A DNA stretch of 34,990 nt from Bipalium vagum (Eukaryota; Platyhelminthes; Tricladida; Geoplanidae). The stretch covers positions 1 to 34,990 of the forward strand of contig JBBMKC010211704.1 in assembly GCA_037834085.1 (NCBI GenBank), read 5' to 3'. The translations under genes were made by a program, and so were the position numbers. Below are positions 10,168 through 21,429 of this stretch, piece after piece; within the stretch, counting starts at the first letter, position 1; every line of letters begins with the position of its first letter. Below the pieces are notes generated by a model. The model saw only the letters and a program-made list of their open reading frames with translations, ran no database searches and was not told where the DNA came from.

Positions 10168-10495
10168 CTACAACTCTAATTCAAATGAAATAATAATAAT
10201 AATATCATCTTTATTGAATATTTCACAATAAACGACTGAAATGTCAGAGAAAATGAATGATATTATCAGTTTTCCAAATAGATAACAGTTTTTATGTCCC
10301 AAATTAATGTCTGGACCTAAATATGTATTCCATGTAATATCTTGTCTTAAGCTATCATATAAATTCAATCCGGACAGAGTTTGGATATTCCCATTCGAAT
10401 ATTTGTCATATTTATCGGAATATCTTCAAAAATTCTTATTAACTTTCGGCCAGTGAACTTTCACAGCTTCTCTATAGGGTGGTGGGATTAAAATA
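10168..10495 (-). pseudogene. coding-like minus-strand block, unidentified, probably broken
   Basis: On the minus strand, an excellent acceptor-like tract (TTTTAATCCCACCACCCTATAG, in two parts) near 10480 is followed by EAVKVHWPKVNKNF, a stop, then in the same frame an open run of about 85 codons including IQTLSGLNLYDSLRQDITW and GPDINLGHKNCYLFGKL. The end runs into a TAT/ATT repeat. The in-frame stop suggests a decayed gene or element. No family is recognised, and it may belong with the minus-strand block at 10756-11143. Confidence 0.25.
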
Positions 10496-10755
10496 AGTAA
10501 AAGTTTTGCAATGAAAAAAAAATCTATAGTATAACGTAAAAAATAATTCATTTCGTTTAAACAATTAAAAATTTATATAATATTCGTATCCAAAAACGGG
10601 AATGAAAAGAAAACAGATTGGTGTAATTGAAATGATACAGAAAATCCTTTATCGAAACCTCTTATTATTTATAGATTGCTTTAAAAAAAGATTAGACTGA
10701 AGTTTAATTTAACTGTCGCCTTTATAAGTGTTTGAATTCTGAAAATCTAGAAACT

Positions 10756-11143
10756 TTAGTGATCCTTGGAACCACTGCTCTGCGATCTCTCAAAACGCTT
10801 AACATCCGTTTGTATCGGATCATCGAGGCCGGAGTTGTTGAAGATTGTTGTTCCTCGTTTCATGGATAAGGGAATTCTGTGGGTATTGAGGCAAGGCATT
10901 GTGCTGTGATAGTTATGGTTATCTGAACTGAGCCGCACCATCCGTTTTATGGATCATTCTCGACACCATTTGTCGATTGAAATATGGGATAGGTAGGTAT
11001 GTGCAGTTGGTAACAATTTTCACGGACTTTAGAACGTTCTCAGAAAATGCGTCAGATAAATCAAATAAGATCCAAATTTGTATCAATTGGAAAAACAAGC
11101 CAAAAAATGCTTGAAAAACAATCAATATATTTTTAATCTTCAT
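10756..11143 (-). pseudogene. two overlapping minus-strand coding-like frames, unidentified
   Basis: On the minus strand, one frame (11143-10919) reads a hydrophobic start followed by ENVLKSVKIVTNCTYLPIP and RQMVSRMIHKTDGAAQ. A frame overlapping its end (10941-10756) reads MVRLSSDNHNYHSTMP, then RIPLSMKRGTTIFNNSGL and a polar tail ending SQSSGSKDH and a stop. Both are less AT-rich than the surroundings and protein-like. A single frame change inside the overlap at about 10919-10941 would connect them, so this looks like one broken gene, or one exon with a missed intron. The polar tail after a hydrophobic segment would suit the end of a membrane protein. I cannot name the family. Confidence 0.3.
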
Positions 11144-11615
11144 GATTATCCCAAATACTTTTTAATTTTGAATCTGTCATATCTATTTGAAAGTTAATTC
11201 TGAGCCCCTTTACAACACAAAGTTTTATTTGGAGCTTTAATCCTGGTTTCAAAATCATTTTGTGCGCTTTTTGACGATGAAATTGAATCATAAATACAAA
11301 AAAGTAGTTATTGTGTATTGATAATTTATATCAATCATCCCTTTCTACCTATTCGTCAAGTTCTTTTGTCTGGTTCTCTACAATTGGTTTGGTGATCAGA
11401 AAAATTCAATTCATTGATTTTATAAATTCATCATATTTTGAATTTATATTTTGGATTTCGTTCGAAATGTTTTTAATCGTAGACGTTGAGATTCGTCCTT
11501 ACCAGACTCGTCGTAATAAATAATTTTGAAACGAAACACAAAAATATTTGTTTTGATTTTATCATTAATTTCATTTTATAAAATCTACGAATATATTAAA
11601 TGTTTTCTTTGACAG

Positions 11616-11718
11616 AAAATCTGACAATTATTTTTCCACTCAAACTGAGGACGATCTAAGTATAAGATTAAATTATTATTTCTTTGAAGACGAGTGGAAT
11701 TGTATATCTAAGAAGTAA
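11616..11718 (+). CDS. candidate small last exon, unidentified
   Basis: A strong acceptor-like tract (TTAAATGTTTTCTTTGACAG) ends at 11615. In the frame where the first base completes a codon, it is followed by KSDNYFSTQTEDDLSIRL and a further FFEDEWNCISKK, then TAA. The acidic composition with Trp and Cys is unlike random AT-rich sequence. It needs an upstream exon ending in phase 2, and the exon ending at 8400 ends in phase 1, so at least one exon between them would be missing. It may equally be chance. Confidence 0.25.
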
Positions 11719-14150
11719 AGCTGAAAAACGTGGTATTTTAATTAATGAAAAACAGTGCAGATGTAATTCACTAATAGGTATCCCTCGATTTTGATATTAA
11801 TTGATGCTCATCTGTCACTTATTAAAAAAATATTGAATTATTGAAAAAAAATATTGAAAATTGACATTTTTATAAAAATTGATCATGGATGAAAAAATAT
11901 TTTATATAATCGTTATAATTGATTTATTTAATATTGGCTAAATTTTTATTAATCTTAATAATTTAAACGGAATTCTGATGAAAAAGTCTCAATATTAAAC
12001 ATCTTTTAATTAATTTGTTTAACTAAATTAAAGGAAAAATAAAAAAACCCACAACATATATATATGAGCATAAATCTTTTTGAAGTATTTTATTGAAACG
12101 TTAATTTTCTGCTCCTTGTAATATTGTTATTATCTGAAAAGAAAACGTGTTTTATCCATGGGTTTTGTTTTAATTGAAATTATCATTTAATTAAAAATTA
12201 CAAATATATGATTAATTCTATTTGTTTTAGTTTTGAGTATGCAATTTCAGAGCATTTTACTGAGAAATGTTTATAAAAGGAAATTGTATATGAAAGGGAA
12301 TTTTCATTTAATTACATCTTTGTCCTAAGAGAATTGTGAAATTATTGATCTTAAAGTTTAAAGAAAAAATGTCTCATATCTTCATTTAACAAAGGTATAT
12401 ATTTTTAATAATAATGTTTTTTTGATGTCAATTGAAATATTTTGTAATTATTGTCAGTTTTGGCCTTTATACAAACAAAATCTTATTAAATTTTCTCGAA
12501 TTTTTCATTAAAAATGTTGTAATCATTTTAAAGAAAACGTTTTCTACTGTGAAATCGAAAAAAATAATGGTTTATTATTATTTATTAAGAAATTATTGTT
12601 TTTGTTTTAATTTATAAAAGCAAATAATCATCTAAAATATATTATCAAAATCAGTAGTTAAAGAAAATTGTTAATTCATTAAAAATAATGTCAATTATCT
12701 TTTAAAAATAAGCGATTCGTTAATTTATTGTCGATACTGTTCAGTACACTGAAAAATATTACTGATTTTTTAATAATCATTCATCTATAATTTCACACTT
12801 TCGGGACCGGAAAAATAAAACATTTTTTAGTTGTGAAATAATAAAATGAAAGTCAATATTATAAAATAATCGATAATTTATAAAAAATGTATATTGATCA
12901 ATCGATAATATGTATTTAAAATAATCAAATAATGTGTTTTTTATTTTTCTCTATTCTTAAAATAAGTTCTCTTTGGATTGGAAAAAGTCCTTTGATTGTT
13001 GAAGTTATAGTTGAATTACTGTACTTAGAAAGATAAAAGTGCATCTTAAATATCAAACAATGAATAGCAAAATACAATTAATTTTCATAAAAAATTCTTT
13101 TATCAATTGACAAATAAGAGAAAGAGAATAATTTTTTAGTTTTTTGAAAATGAAAACAACATTTGAAAAATATATGCACTAGGAAAATCTGTAATTTTTA
13201 CAATTACATCGATTTTCATAAATAATTATTAATTAAAATTTATATAATAAAAAGAATCTTTAGATTTTCTTCTTAAGCAATATTTAGTGGAGATTTTACA
13301 AATGGAAATTCTTTTAGAGCATTTTTTTGGTTTCCTTGAAGATTTCAAGTTTTCGAATTTTAATATTTTAATTAACTAATTTAATTATTGATTATCTTTT
13401 TGATTTTTTTTGGTAAAACCTGATTACTATAGAAACCTTTAATCATGTCAAACGAAACGCATAAATTATGAAAGATAAAGCTAAAATTAAGAATTTGTTT
13501 CCAAATTCTGACTTATTTGAGCAAAACACCCCTTTTCAACGTTGTTTACTTCCGAGTTTTTTAGGAAACATTTTGTATAAAAAGCGGACACAATTGGAAA
13601 GTCTTCATTCAAATTTTTCTTATATATGGTAACCCATATCGGATTTATGTATATTATATTATTATTCTTTACAGCAATACTCTGTAACAATGGATTATTG
13701 ATTGTTCATCTCAAGATATATATCTAAAAATGGTATTATTTACTTTTCTTAATAAATATTTCATGACCGTTCATTGGCCCTTACATTAATATAGTACACT
13801 TTTATAAAAAGTATGCTCTCCTTAATTAGAAGCGTTTGTTATAAAGTATTTTAGTTCTGTTTAACCATCGTAGTAGAAAGGTTTTTCTTCAGGTCTCGTT
13901 TATATATGATGTCTATATAAAACAAATTCAAGATAAAACTGTAAATTTTAAACACGGAAAAAATTTATTTAATTAAAATTTGAGTTTTTTCCTCAGAATG
14001 ACCTTGGACTTTAGGAAACTTAAGCTAGCGATTATAGAAGTCATTTATGACATCTTGACACATTTTTGGTTTCCAATTTGAATTTACTGCCATTAAATTC
14101 GATAACATTGACTTATTAAAACAATTAAACACTTACATTAAATTTCGGAG
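11719..14150. other. long AT-rich stretch, no gene seen
   Basis: About 2.4 kb of AT-rich DNA. One minus-strand open run at 13487-13690 is mildly protein-like (FYTKCFLKNSEVNNVEKG) and lies in slightly less AT-rich DNA, but has no recognisable motif or partner exons. No RNA gene or long repeat was found. Confidence 0.35.
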
Positions 14151-14159
14151 ATTTTATTT

Positions 14160-15060
14160 CTTAGGAAAATGTAAATGGAATATATTTATTTATGATGTAC
14201 CAATGTGATTTTCACATAAGAATAGTAATGTCACTTTCAAAGTAATCACCGTCAGCTGAAATACATTCATTCCAATGTTTTACTTATTCTCTCTACACTT
14301 CTCGTATTCAATTCTGGGTATTTATCGTAGATTCTCCATTGATTTTTGTCTTATCGCTTATATCGACTAAGACCATGAAGTTGAAGTTTTAACTTCGGAA
14401 ACATAAAAAAGTTTTACGACTGGACATCGGGTGAATATGTAGCTTGTTCAATGGTATTTGTCTAGTGATTACACAAAAATTCACATAAAAACAACGACGG
14501 GCGTTATCCTGAAGAAAGACATAGAAGTTTGGAAGAATCCAATCCAGTTGGAAGTTTGACCTAATCACCTCCTAATTGCACACTCACAGTTTGGACTGTT
14601 CCAAACCACGTGCACAAAACCTCGGAAAAAGGATTAGAAAAAAATTGGGTTTCGATTTATTTTGACATTTTTTTGGCAATTCACTTGAGGGCTTCTTGTT
14701 TTCTCTTTCATAAGCATGGATCCAAGTTTCATCACCAGTTGTTATTCGATTTATGAACGTAGGATCATTTTCATATTGAAGCAACATCGTCTTAGAAACA
14801 TCAATCCGACGTTGCTTTTGTCTCAATTTCCAATCTTTTGGAACCAGTCTTGTCGTAATACGTGTCATACCAAAATATTGTGTAAAATAGATTTTCTGGA
14901 ACCAAAAGGTATTCCAGACAATATGACAAAATTTTGGAAATGAAGTTTCCAAATATGATTTCTTTGATCTTTGTGACATGTTCCTCATTAACTAATGTTG
15001 GTAGCATTCCTTTGCCAGGGTCATCAGGAAATTTGATAGGGCTATCTTTAAATAATAAAT
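14160..15060 (-). mobile_element. mariner element relic, most of the transposase readable
   Basis: On the minus strand the order of a mariner transposase is kept. TLVNEEHVTKIKEIIFGN at about 15000-14945 is the start of the second helix-turn-helix. TRLVPKDWKLRQKQRRIDV comes near 14860-14805, TGDETWIHAY near 14740-14710 (first catalytic Asp), LQDNARRCF near 14515-14490 (second Asp, usually HDNARPH), a degraded third block near 14440, and CISADGDYFESD at about 14265-14230 (the C-terminal xCIxxxGxYFE motif). The TGDETW, RLVPK and DVxK motifs place it in a mosellana/mellifera-like part of mariner. Several stops and frame changes interrupt it. Clean terminal repeats were not identified, so the ends are approximate. 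Confidence 0.85.
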
Positions 15061-17280
15061 TTCTGAATAAAATATTTATGTTTTCGAAATATTTCTGTAA
15101 TATTTATCAATCATGCTGACAGTATTTGTTCCTTTTATTTCATTGGAAATTCAAAATTTAATGCAGATTCGATGTTCAATTTTCGCATTCATTGTTAAAA
15201 TGGAAGATCATTAAAATATTCCATTTCAACTAAGATCTTAACTCAAAAGGTTGCGATTAATTCTAAAATATGATAATAAACTTTTAAATGGACATGCAAA
15301 ATAGAAGTACCAATATAAAAATGGCGAGTACTGGTTAGTATAATGCTTGAGGCTCTTTCAAGTAACATATTCACGATATTTTTTATCACAGCAGTATACG
15401 AATATATTTTGCAATGCTCCAAAATCGGAAAATCACTTTAAAAAAACACTGTACATTTATTAAGAAACTAAACTTACGACCATTTTCCTCTTATGGTATT
15501 TGTATTATAATTATTATTTGGAAATCAAAATGACCAATGATGATCAAAGGGTCTTAATTTTGTCTTCATCATCACTGAAAGGGTTTAGTAACTTCTATTT
15601 CTCACAGAAGTTTAAATAGAATGTCAGATAAATTGATGATATAAATTAACCAAGAAAACGGTCGTTGCTTTTATAGCGTTCTTCTTTTTGGTTAACTAAA
15701 TCATGAAATCATTTTTCAGAGGGTTTTTCAATTTTCAGATTTTGATTTTCTTATTAATAACAATAAACTTTTAGAAGCCCATAAAAAATAACGGTTTTTG
15801 CCAATCTTGAGGTCCAAATGTTGATCAAAACACAAAAATTCAGACACCTGTTAATGTCAATTTAATTTCTAAATTGCTTAAAAATAATTTAGTAAAGTTA
15901 ATCCAGTGTTAATTATTTTTAACATAACATTTTTATAATTTTCATGCAATACAGGGTCGTTAAGATCAATCCAGAAGTTTCCAAAGTTATATTAAAATCA
16001 TCATTGGAGTAATCAATATAATTATTTGTGTTTAATTAAATTAATTTATCAATAAAATAGATTAATCAATTTTGAATTATTTAATATTCACTATGGATTC
16101 AGAATATGACCGGAGGAAAACAACATCGTTGGAATCACATCGAGTGGGAAGAAAGAAAAAATAATTAACCTTAAAATATTAAATATGTATAATTTTATTA
16201 TTTTTTTATAGAATAAAATAAAATACTCATTACTGACGAAATACAAATCCGTCACATTGGTGTCTGAAAAGGGTTTAAATATATTTGTAAATTTCCGATT
16301 TATTTTTCAGAAAATAAATTTAATGTAATTTTTATTAGTGGACTTTTTTTGGTAATTCAAAGAATTTTACGTTTTCTTCATTAGACGCAGTCTGTAACTT
16401 AATCCCTAAACACATTTGAAAGTAGCAGAAATCTTATATATTTCAAGCGTTATGATTTTTTAAAAGATTGCTTTTGCTCTTTTCCACATTTTCCGTTTCT
16501 TAATATTTTAAAAATTATTTTTAATTAATTTTTTTTAATTTTCATTTTTCACACTTTTTCTGGAGCTCATTTCTTGGAAGTTCTGCGTTATATAAGAAAT
16601 ATTAAAATAATTTTTACACTTTTTGATCAACAATTTGATATGATTTTATTCAATGTTAAATTTTAAAGTTATTTTTTAATATAGCAAACAGTATCGATTT
16701 TTATTTTAATAATATTTTATTATTTATTATTTATTATTATTATTTAGATTAAAAATATAAATAAAATTTGAATTAAGGGAATTAAAGGAAATAGAGCATG
16801 ATATGAGATCAGTGGATAAAAAAATTAAACTTAATAAAAAAATAAAATAATGATGAAAATCAATATTAAATTCATACATAAAAAAATGGAGTATCTAAAA
16901 TAAAATTTAGTGTGAATAATGATGACATTTTATACGTAATAAAAATAATTTTGATAATTTTATGTGAAATACATAAATTATTAAACGGAAGATTGGTCAT
17001 AATAATATTCTCAGTTTATTTTATGATTATGATTATTTTATAGTTTATTCATAATTTTAAAGTCGGATTAGTCCAATCATAATGGCACAGATTTTATATT
17101 GTTACATAATGTACTTAATAGATGATCGAGCATTGAGTTTAGTTTAAAGTCGATTTTATTTTTTTTCTAGGGGATAATATGGTATTGATTTTCAATCACC
17201 TAATTTAAAAGTTTTTAAGACGATTGAAGTATAAAAATAGAATTTAGACTTTAGCAAATATGTCTGAAAAATATAAATAT
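15061..17280. other. AT-rich stretch with one isolated transposon-like end
   Basis: No gene is readable over about 2.2 kb. At 15953 the sequence ACAGGGTCGTTAAGATCAAT resembles the terminus of the DUF4817-type element at 21430 (AGGGTCATTAAATAGCG), suggesting a solo end or a small non-autonomous remnant. Degenerate ATT repeats lie near 16710-16745. Confidence 0.35.
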
Positions 17281-17282
17281 TA

Positions 17283-18489
17283 TTAGGTTCCCGGAAAGTC
17301 TTTTAGATGTTTGCATTATGTAAGATGATAATAATTTTTCCGTGTGTATGAATACAATATCGAAACAGTTAATGTAATTTCGTTATTAGAGTATGGCAAT
17401 ATCCATTTGTACAAAAATTTCAATTTGTTTATATACATCAATTTTATACGGCGCCTTTTTGAAAATACAAAATCAAAATGAAAATTTTAGATATATTGCA
17501 CTTTATTACTTTAAAAAGGCAACACAACTGCAGACACACATCGATAACTATAAGTATGAAGAGTCTAAGTCAAAGATAAAATAACAGAATGCACTTGCCG
17601 GATTTGGTATACCAAATTTCATTTCGGAAATTTCTCTATACAATATGCATCACGCTATGGCAGACCAGTTTAACATAATGAAGACCAGTTAAAAGTAATT
17701 ATCGAAAATTCGTGAGATCGGACAGAAGTTGGGCTTGTCGAAAGCAACTATTGATGATTATTTAAGAAATCGGAAATATTCAAAAAAGCTTGATATTTGA
17801 TCCCAGAGAATCTAGATGAAATTCAGTTATCTCAATGTATCAATATTTGTGACATGCTCCTCATATGAAATAAAAGCAATCCATTTTTGAACAACCTGAT
17901 GACAAGTGACGTAAAATGAATTTTATGCATAATGTCCAACGCAAAACTTCATGGTCGAAGTGCGGCGACATTAGTCAAAGAATATCACAACCTGATAACC
18001 ACCAAAACAAGTTATGCTATCCATAAGGCGGAATTACAAGATTCAAATGTATACTGCCAACAACTATCAAGACGTCCGGAATTAGTAAATCTTACACGTG
18101 TTGCGTTTCATCTCGACAACACACTTCAGCAAACTTATTGGTTACATGTCAGAAATTATAGTCATGACATTGCACCAGTAGATTACTACTTGTTCCTCTC
18201 TTTACAAAATTCTTTGGCCAGAAAAAAATGCATGTATAAAAAGTCAAATTCGTGATAAAATAATATTAGTTGAAAATATGACCTAGAGGTCATGATAAAA
18301 ACGTACCTGGAAGATTTTGCCGAAATAGATAAAAATTTTATAAAGGTGGAATAATCAAAGTACTTTTGAGAGATGGAAACTCATTCTTGAACAATTGGTC
18401 AATATTTAATATAATATAATTTTATCTTCGTACAAAATGTTGCGACTTTTTATGTTTTAGTAATAACCGAAGACTTTCCTGACAATCTA
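17283..18489 (+). mobile_element. near full-length Cecropia/Hsmar1-like mariner, broken transposase
   Basis: The left end TTAGGTTCCCGGAAAGTCTT and the right end, which on the minus strand reads TAGATTGTCAGGAAAGTCTT, form imperfect inverted repeats sharing GGAAAGTCTT. They start with the TTAGGT-type end usual for this group, next to a TA. The span of about 1.2 kb is family length. Inside, in order: YIALYYFKKATQLQTH (about 17490-17545), IREIGQKLGLSKATID (about 17706-17756), a degraded first catalytic block, FHLDNTLQQTY (about 18105-18140, second Asp region), and HDIAPVDYYLFLSLQNSLA (about 18163-18222, third Asp). The longest intact run is about 107 codons (17932-18255). Multiple stops and frame changes elsewhere leave it inactive. 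The ends could still be substrates for a related transposase. Confidence 0.85.
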
Positions 18490-18860
18490 GCTAAACTAGA
18501 GATGCGTGTTTTCAAAATTAATTCGATGTGGACCCATTTGTTAAGTCTATTTTTTTACAATTGAATACAAATGATTTTCTATGACAACGTGACTGTATTT
18601 GAGCTTCTCCGCAAGTACCCCAGTAGATTGTCTAGGATCTCTCTGAATGATTTATTTATTCTCCATCATATAACATTTGAGGATATCCTCCATGCTGACC
18701 ATCTTTCAGATCTACATTCCCACGTTTAAATCGTTAAAACAATCTCCTGCATTCAATATTACAAATAACTGTCACTAAATAAATCGCATATTATTCAGTA
18801 TGATTCCTCGACAGCCTCTTGTTTAACATCATACCACGTGCAAATCATTCCTATTTCTAA
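18490..18860 (-). mobile_element. mariner N-terminal relic abutting the previous element
   Basis: On the minus strand a mariner N-terminal half is readable: GNVDLKDGQHGGYPQ (about 18730-18680, the GxFxLEDxPRSGRP box), then KWVHIELILKTRIS (about 18545-18500, the KWVPHEL linker before the catalytic domain). The reading stops almost exactly where the plus-strand mariner ends at 18489, so the catalytic half is missing. A stop near 18660 and a frame change near 18540 interrupt it. Confidence 0.65.
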
Positions 18861-20555
18861 GCCTATTTTTCAACTAAGAATGAATTAGGTGAAAGATAAT
18901 ATTAATAAAATATTATGAGACAAATATACATAATAAAATTTAAAGTGCGCGGTTGTTTGGTGGTTAATCAATAGTAAAGGTTATTCATTCTATTCTATAC
19001 ATTTCTAAGTTAATATAACATAACACGAACAACATTTACATCTCGTGGACAAATAACACAATAAATTAAATTATGAGAGCGGAAATTGGAAATCAATAAG
19101 CAAGAGATCAGATAAGAGTTTTAAAATGATAATAAAAAGGTACGCTGCCGGGTCACTAGTCTTGGAGCACATCGATGTTTAACCATATTCTCTAACAATA
19201 TATCATTTTAAATTGTTCGAAAAGGGGTTCCATAATATTCTTTGAGTAGATTGACTATCTCAAAGAAAAAAAAAGCTGTCCAAAAAGGTTTCTAAAGATT
19301 TTGTTGTATGTACCTCTTTCTTTAGCGGATTTACTCCATTTTCAGTACACTCAAAGAAATTCTGATAAAAAGCACATAAATATTATTTTCAAAAAATATT
19401 GACCGTGCAAAAACACATCCTTTGTGAAGAAAGATAATAGACCGTCTGCATAATAGATTTCTTAGCCGATTGGACGGAACATTAGATAAAATTGAGTCTC
19501 TAGGGATGTTGAAGGTAATTTATGATATTAATTACAACAAGACAAAAGGCAAGAGAGATAAATTTAGAAACAGAAAAGCAGTTTCTCGTCATTGTACTTT
19601 CAAATAATATGAAACGGCTCTGTTGTTTTTGTGAGACGTTTCTCCGTTTCTCTTAAGATACCGTAATCTGTCTGCATGATATTTTGCAGGAATAGTTTTG
19701 ATATTTTGCAGACTTGATCAATGAAAAAATATTTTTTAACTAATAAAATCGGCAAAACTACTTTTTGGGAAATTTTTCAAGTTTTCTGGTCCTTTTCGAA
19801 ATGGGAGTATTTGGAAAGATTGAGGATAAGCAAGAAAAATCGATATTTTTTAAAATTTTAACCAGAGCGAAGATAAAATTAAAAGGGAAATCATTCTTCT
19901 GGTGCTCGAGGAAATGCTAACTCAGTAATTCTCAATCTTTGTGATATCGCCCAAAAACACATTATCACAAGGGATTTTTGAGTGAAGAAAGGTGAATACA
20001 AAATTAATGGGTGAAAGGTTAAATTTTAAAAATGGTATTCCTCGTGAAAGTGGGACATCGAAGCATTATTATAACTTCAACATAAAACTTCTGTTTTTCT
20101 TTCGTCAAAAGGCCATTGTCATCTCACACCATCTTTTTCTAAAGATATTATCACAATGGCGTGGATCCAATCATCTTAACCTTAAATAATATACGACGGT
20201 TATAAAATCTCTTTTCCTATGTATACAGATTTTTAATAATTTTCTTTTATCATCAATTTTAATTCTCCTTTGAACGATTTTCATTTTCTTGGTATTCTAG
20301 GAATGTTCCTCTATATATGAAAATACACAATTTATGTCAATGTTTGTTTCCTATACTGATTTTCTGAGAAACGGTTATCTTTTTCTTCAGATAATCTATT
20401 TCATTTGTCTTAGTATGATGCACAAAATTCCTGATATAATCCTTGAAAGAAAGATTTTGCATAATCATTATTCACCAACATTGGAAATCTCAACAACAAT
20501 CACATTATTCTTGGTTCGGGGAGTGTTCGATATGAAAATGGCGATTTTTTGACAG
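18861..20555. other. mixed stretch with one coding-like block
   Basis: Mostly AT-rich. At about 19423-19602 the plus strand is open for 58 codons including IIDRLHNRFLSRLDGTLD and ESLGMLK, the latter directly before GTAATT, a plausible donor. It could be an exon or a mobile-element relic; I recognise no family. The remaining DNA, including an open run at 20334-20552, shows no recognisable motif. Confidence 0.25.
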
Positions 20556-20559
20556 TGCG

Positions 20560-21000
20560 AAAAAGTTTATTTTTCTTCAAAGTAATTTCACTGGCTTTTT
20601 TGACTACCTCCAAAAATCCTGTTTCAATGCCATTCACTCAACATTCCATTATTTGACATTCTTGAAATTGTGAAAGCTCTGTCCAGAGAGACAATATGTC
20701 ATCGATCTAAACAAGTAATAATCAGATGGACCAATATCTGGCGAGTACGTCAGATGGGATAAGACAATCAAACAAAATTCATCCATCGTTTCCTTAACCG
20801 GTTTTGAAACATGAGGTCGAGCGATATAATTTAATGTTCTTTAGAACACCGTAGACGTTTTTCTTTCAATGCATCACTTAACTTTAGAAATTGTTGTTGA
20901 TAACGTTCACCAGTAATCGTCTGAAATGGTGGCAAGAGCTTGTAGTAAAACACACCGTTCTGGTCCCATTATATGCACAGTAATGTCTTTTTCCGCTGAA
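20560..21000 (-). mobile_element. mariner relic, catalytic C-terminal half
   Basis: The minus strand reads KKTLLCI, a stop, WDQNGVFYYKLLPPFQTITG (about 20985-20905), then RYQQQFLKLSDALKEKR, matching the WWDxxGVIYYELLKPxQTxTGxRYxxQLxxLxxALKEKRP block of mariners. Further along, a degraded third-Asp region (SYPI..YSPDIGPSDYYLF in mixed frames, about 20765-20700) is visible. The N-terminal half and first catalytic block are absent. It lies about 75 bp upstream of the first readable MARCH exon, in its upstream intron or promoter. Confidence 0.75.
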
Positions 21001-21093
21001 TATTAACTGATACTTACGATTTTTTGATTTTGACTGAATCATTTTGTTTAATTAATATTTTATTTTGATTCAGATAAATGCTTCTTGCCCAAG

Positions 21094-21315
21094 ATGACTT
21101 CGAATGTGCAATTGCAAATCAATCAAGATTCAATTGATTCCCCAGATAAAAGCATAGATGATCTACATGATAACAGTATTTACAGTAATGGATCCGTTTT
21201 GAGTGATCCAATGTGTAGATTTTGTCATTTATCAAAAAATACTCAATCGGATCTATTGATTTCACCATGTTATTGTTCTGGCACCTTGAAATATGTGCAC
21301 CAAAACTGTTTAAAG
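21094..21315 (+). CDS. MARCH E3 ligase exon A: N-terminus and first part of RING-CH
   Basis: Starting at the ATG at 21094, the exon encodes 74 residues. A polar N-terminus (MTSNVQLQINQ..) is followed by the first six ligands of a C4HC3 RING-CH finger: C41-x2-C44, C59-x-C61, H69-x2-C72, in CRFCHLSKN, SPCYCSGTLKYVHQNCLK. This is a textbook MARCH RING-CH start, which recruits the E2 enzyme. The donor AAG|GTTTGT at 21315/21316 ends the exon in phase 0. An ATG at 21078 is in another frame. If the acceptor at 21073 is used, the exon starts in phase 1 and translation could begin further upstream; the 21094 start gives a short N-terminus typical of the family. Confidence 0.85.
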
Positions 21316-21429
21316 GTTTGTTGAACTTATTTATTTATAATATTTTTTATATTTTTATATAAATTTTTTGTGATAATATTCATATTAATTATATTATCAT
21401 AATATAATTATCTTTAAAATTATATAATA

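Noticed and set aside
12432-12617. Hydrophobic plus-strand ORF of 61 codons
   Set aside because: Phe/Ile/Lys-rich composition follows from very AT-rich DNA; no acceptor, donor or family is seen.
14716-15119. Plus-strand ORFs at 14716-14943 and 14934-15119
   Set aside because: They lie antisense to the mariner transposase read on the minus strand and have no motif of their own.
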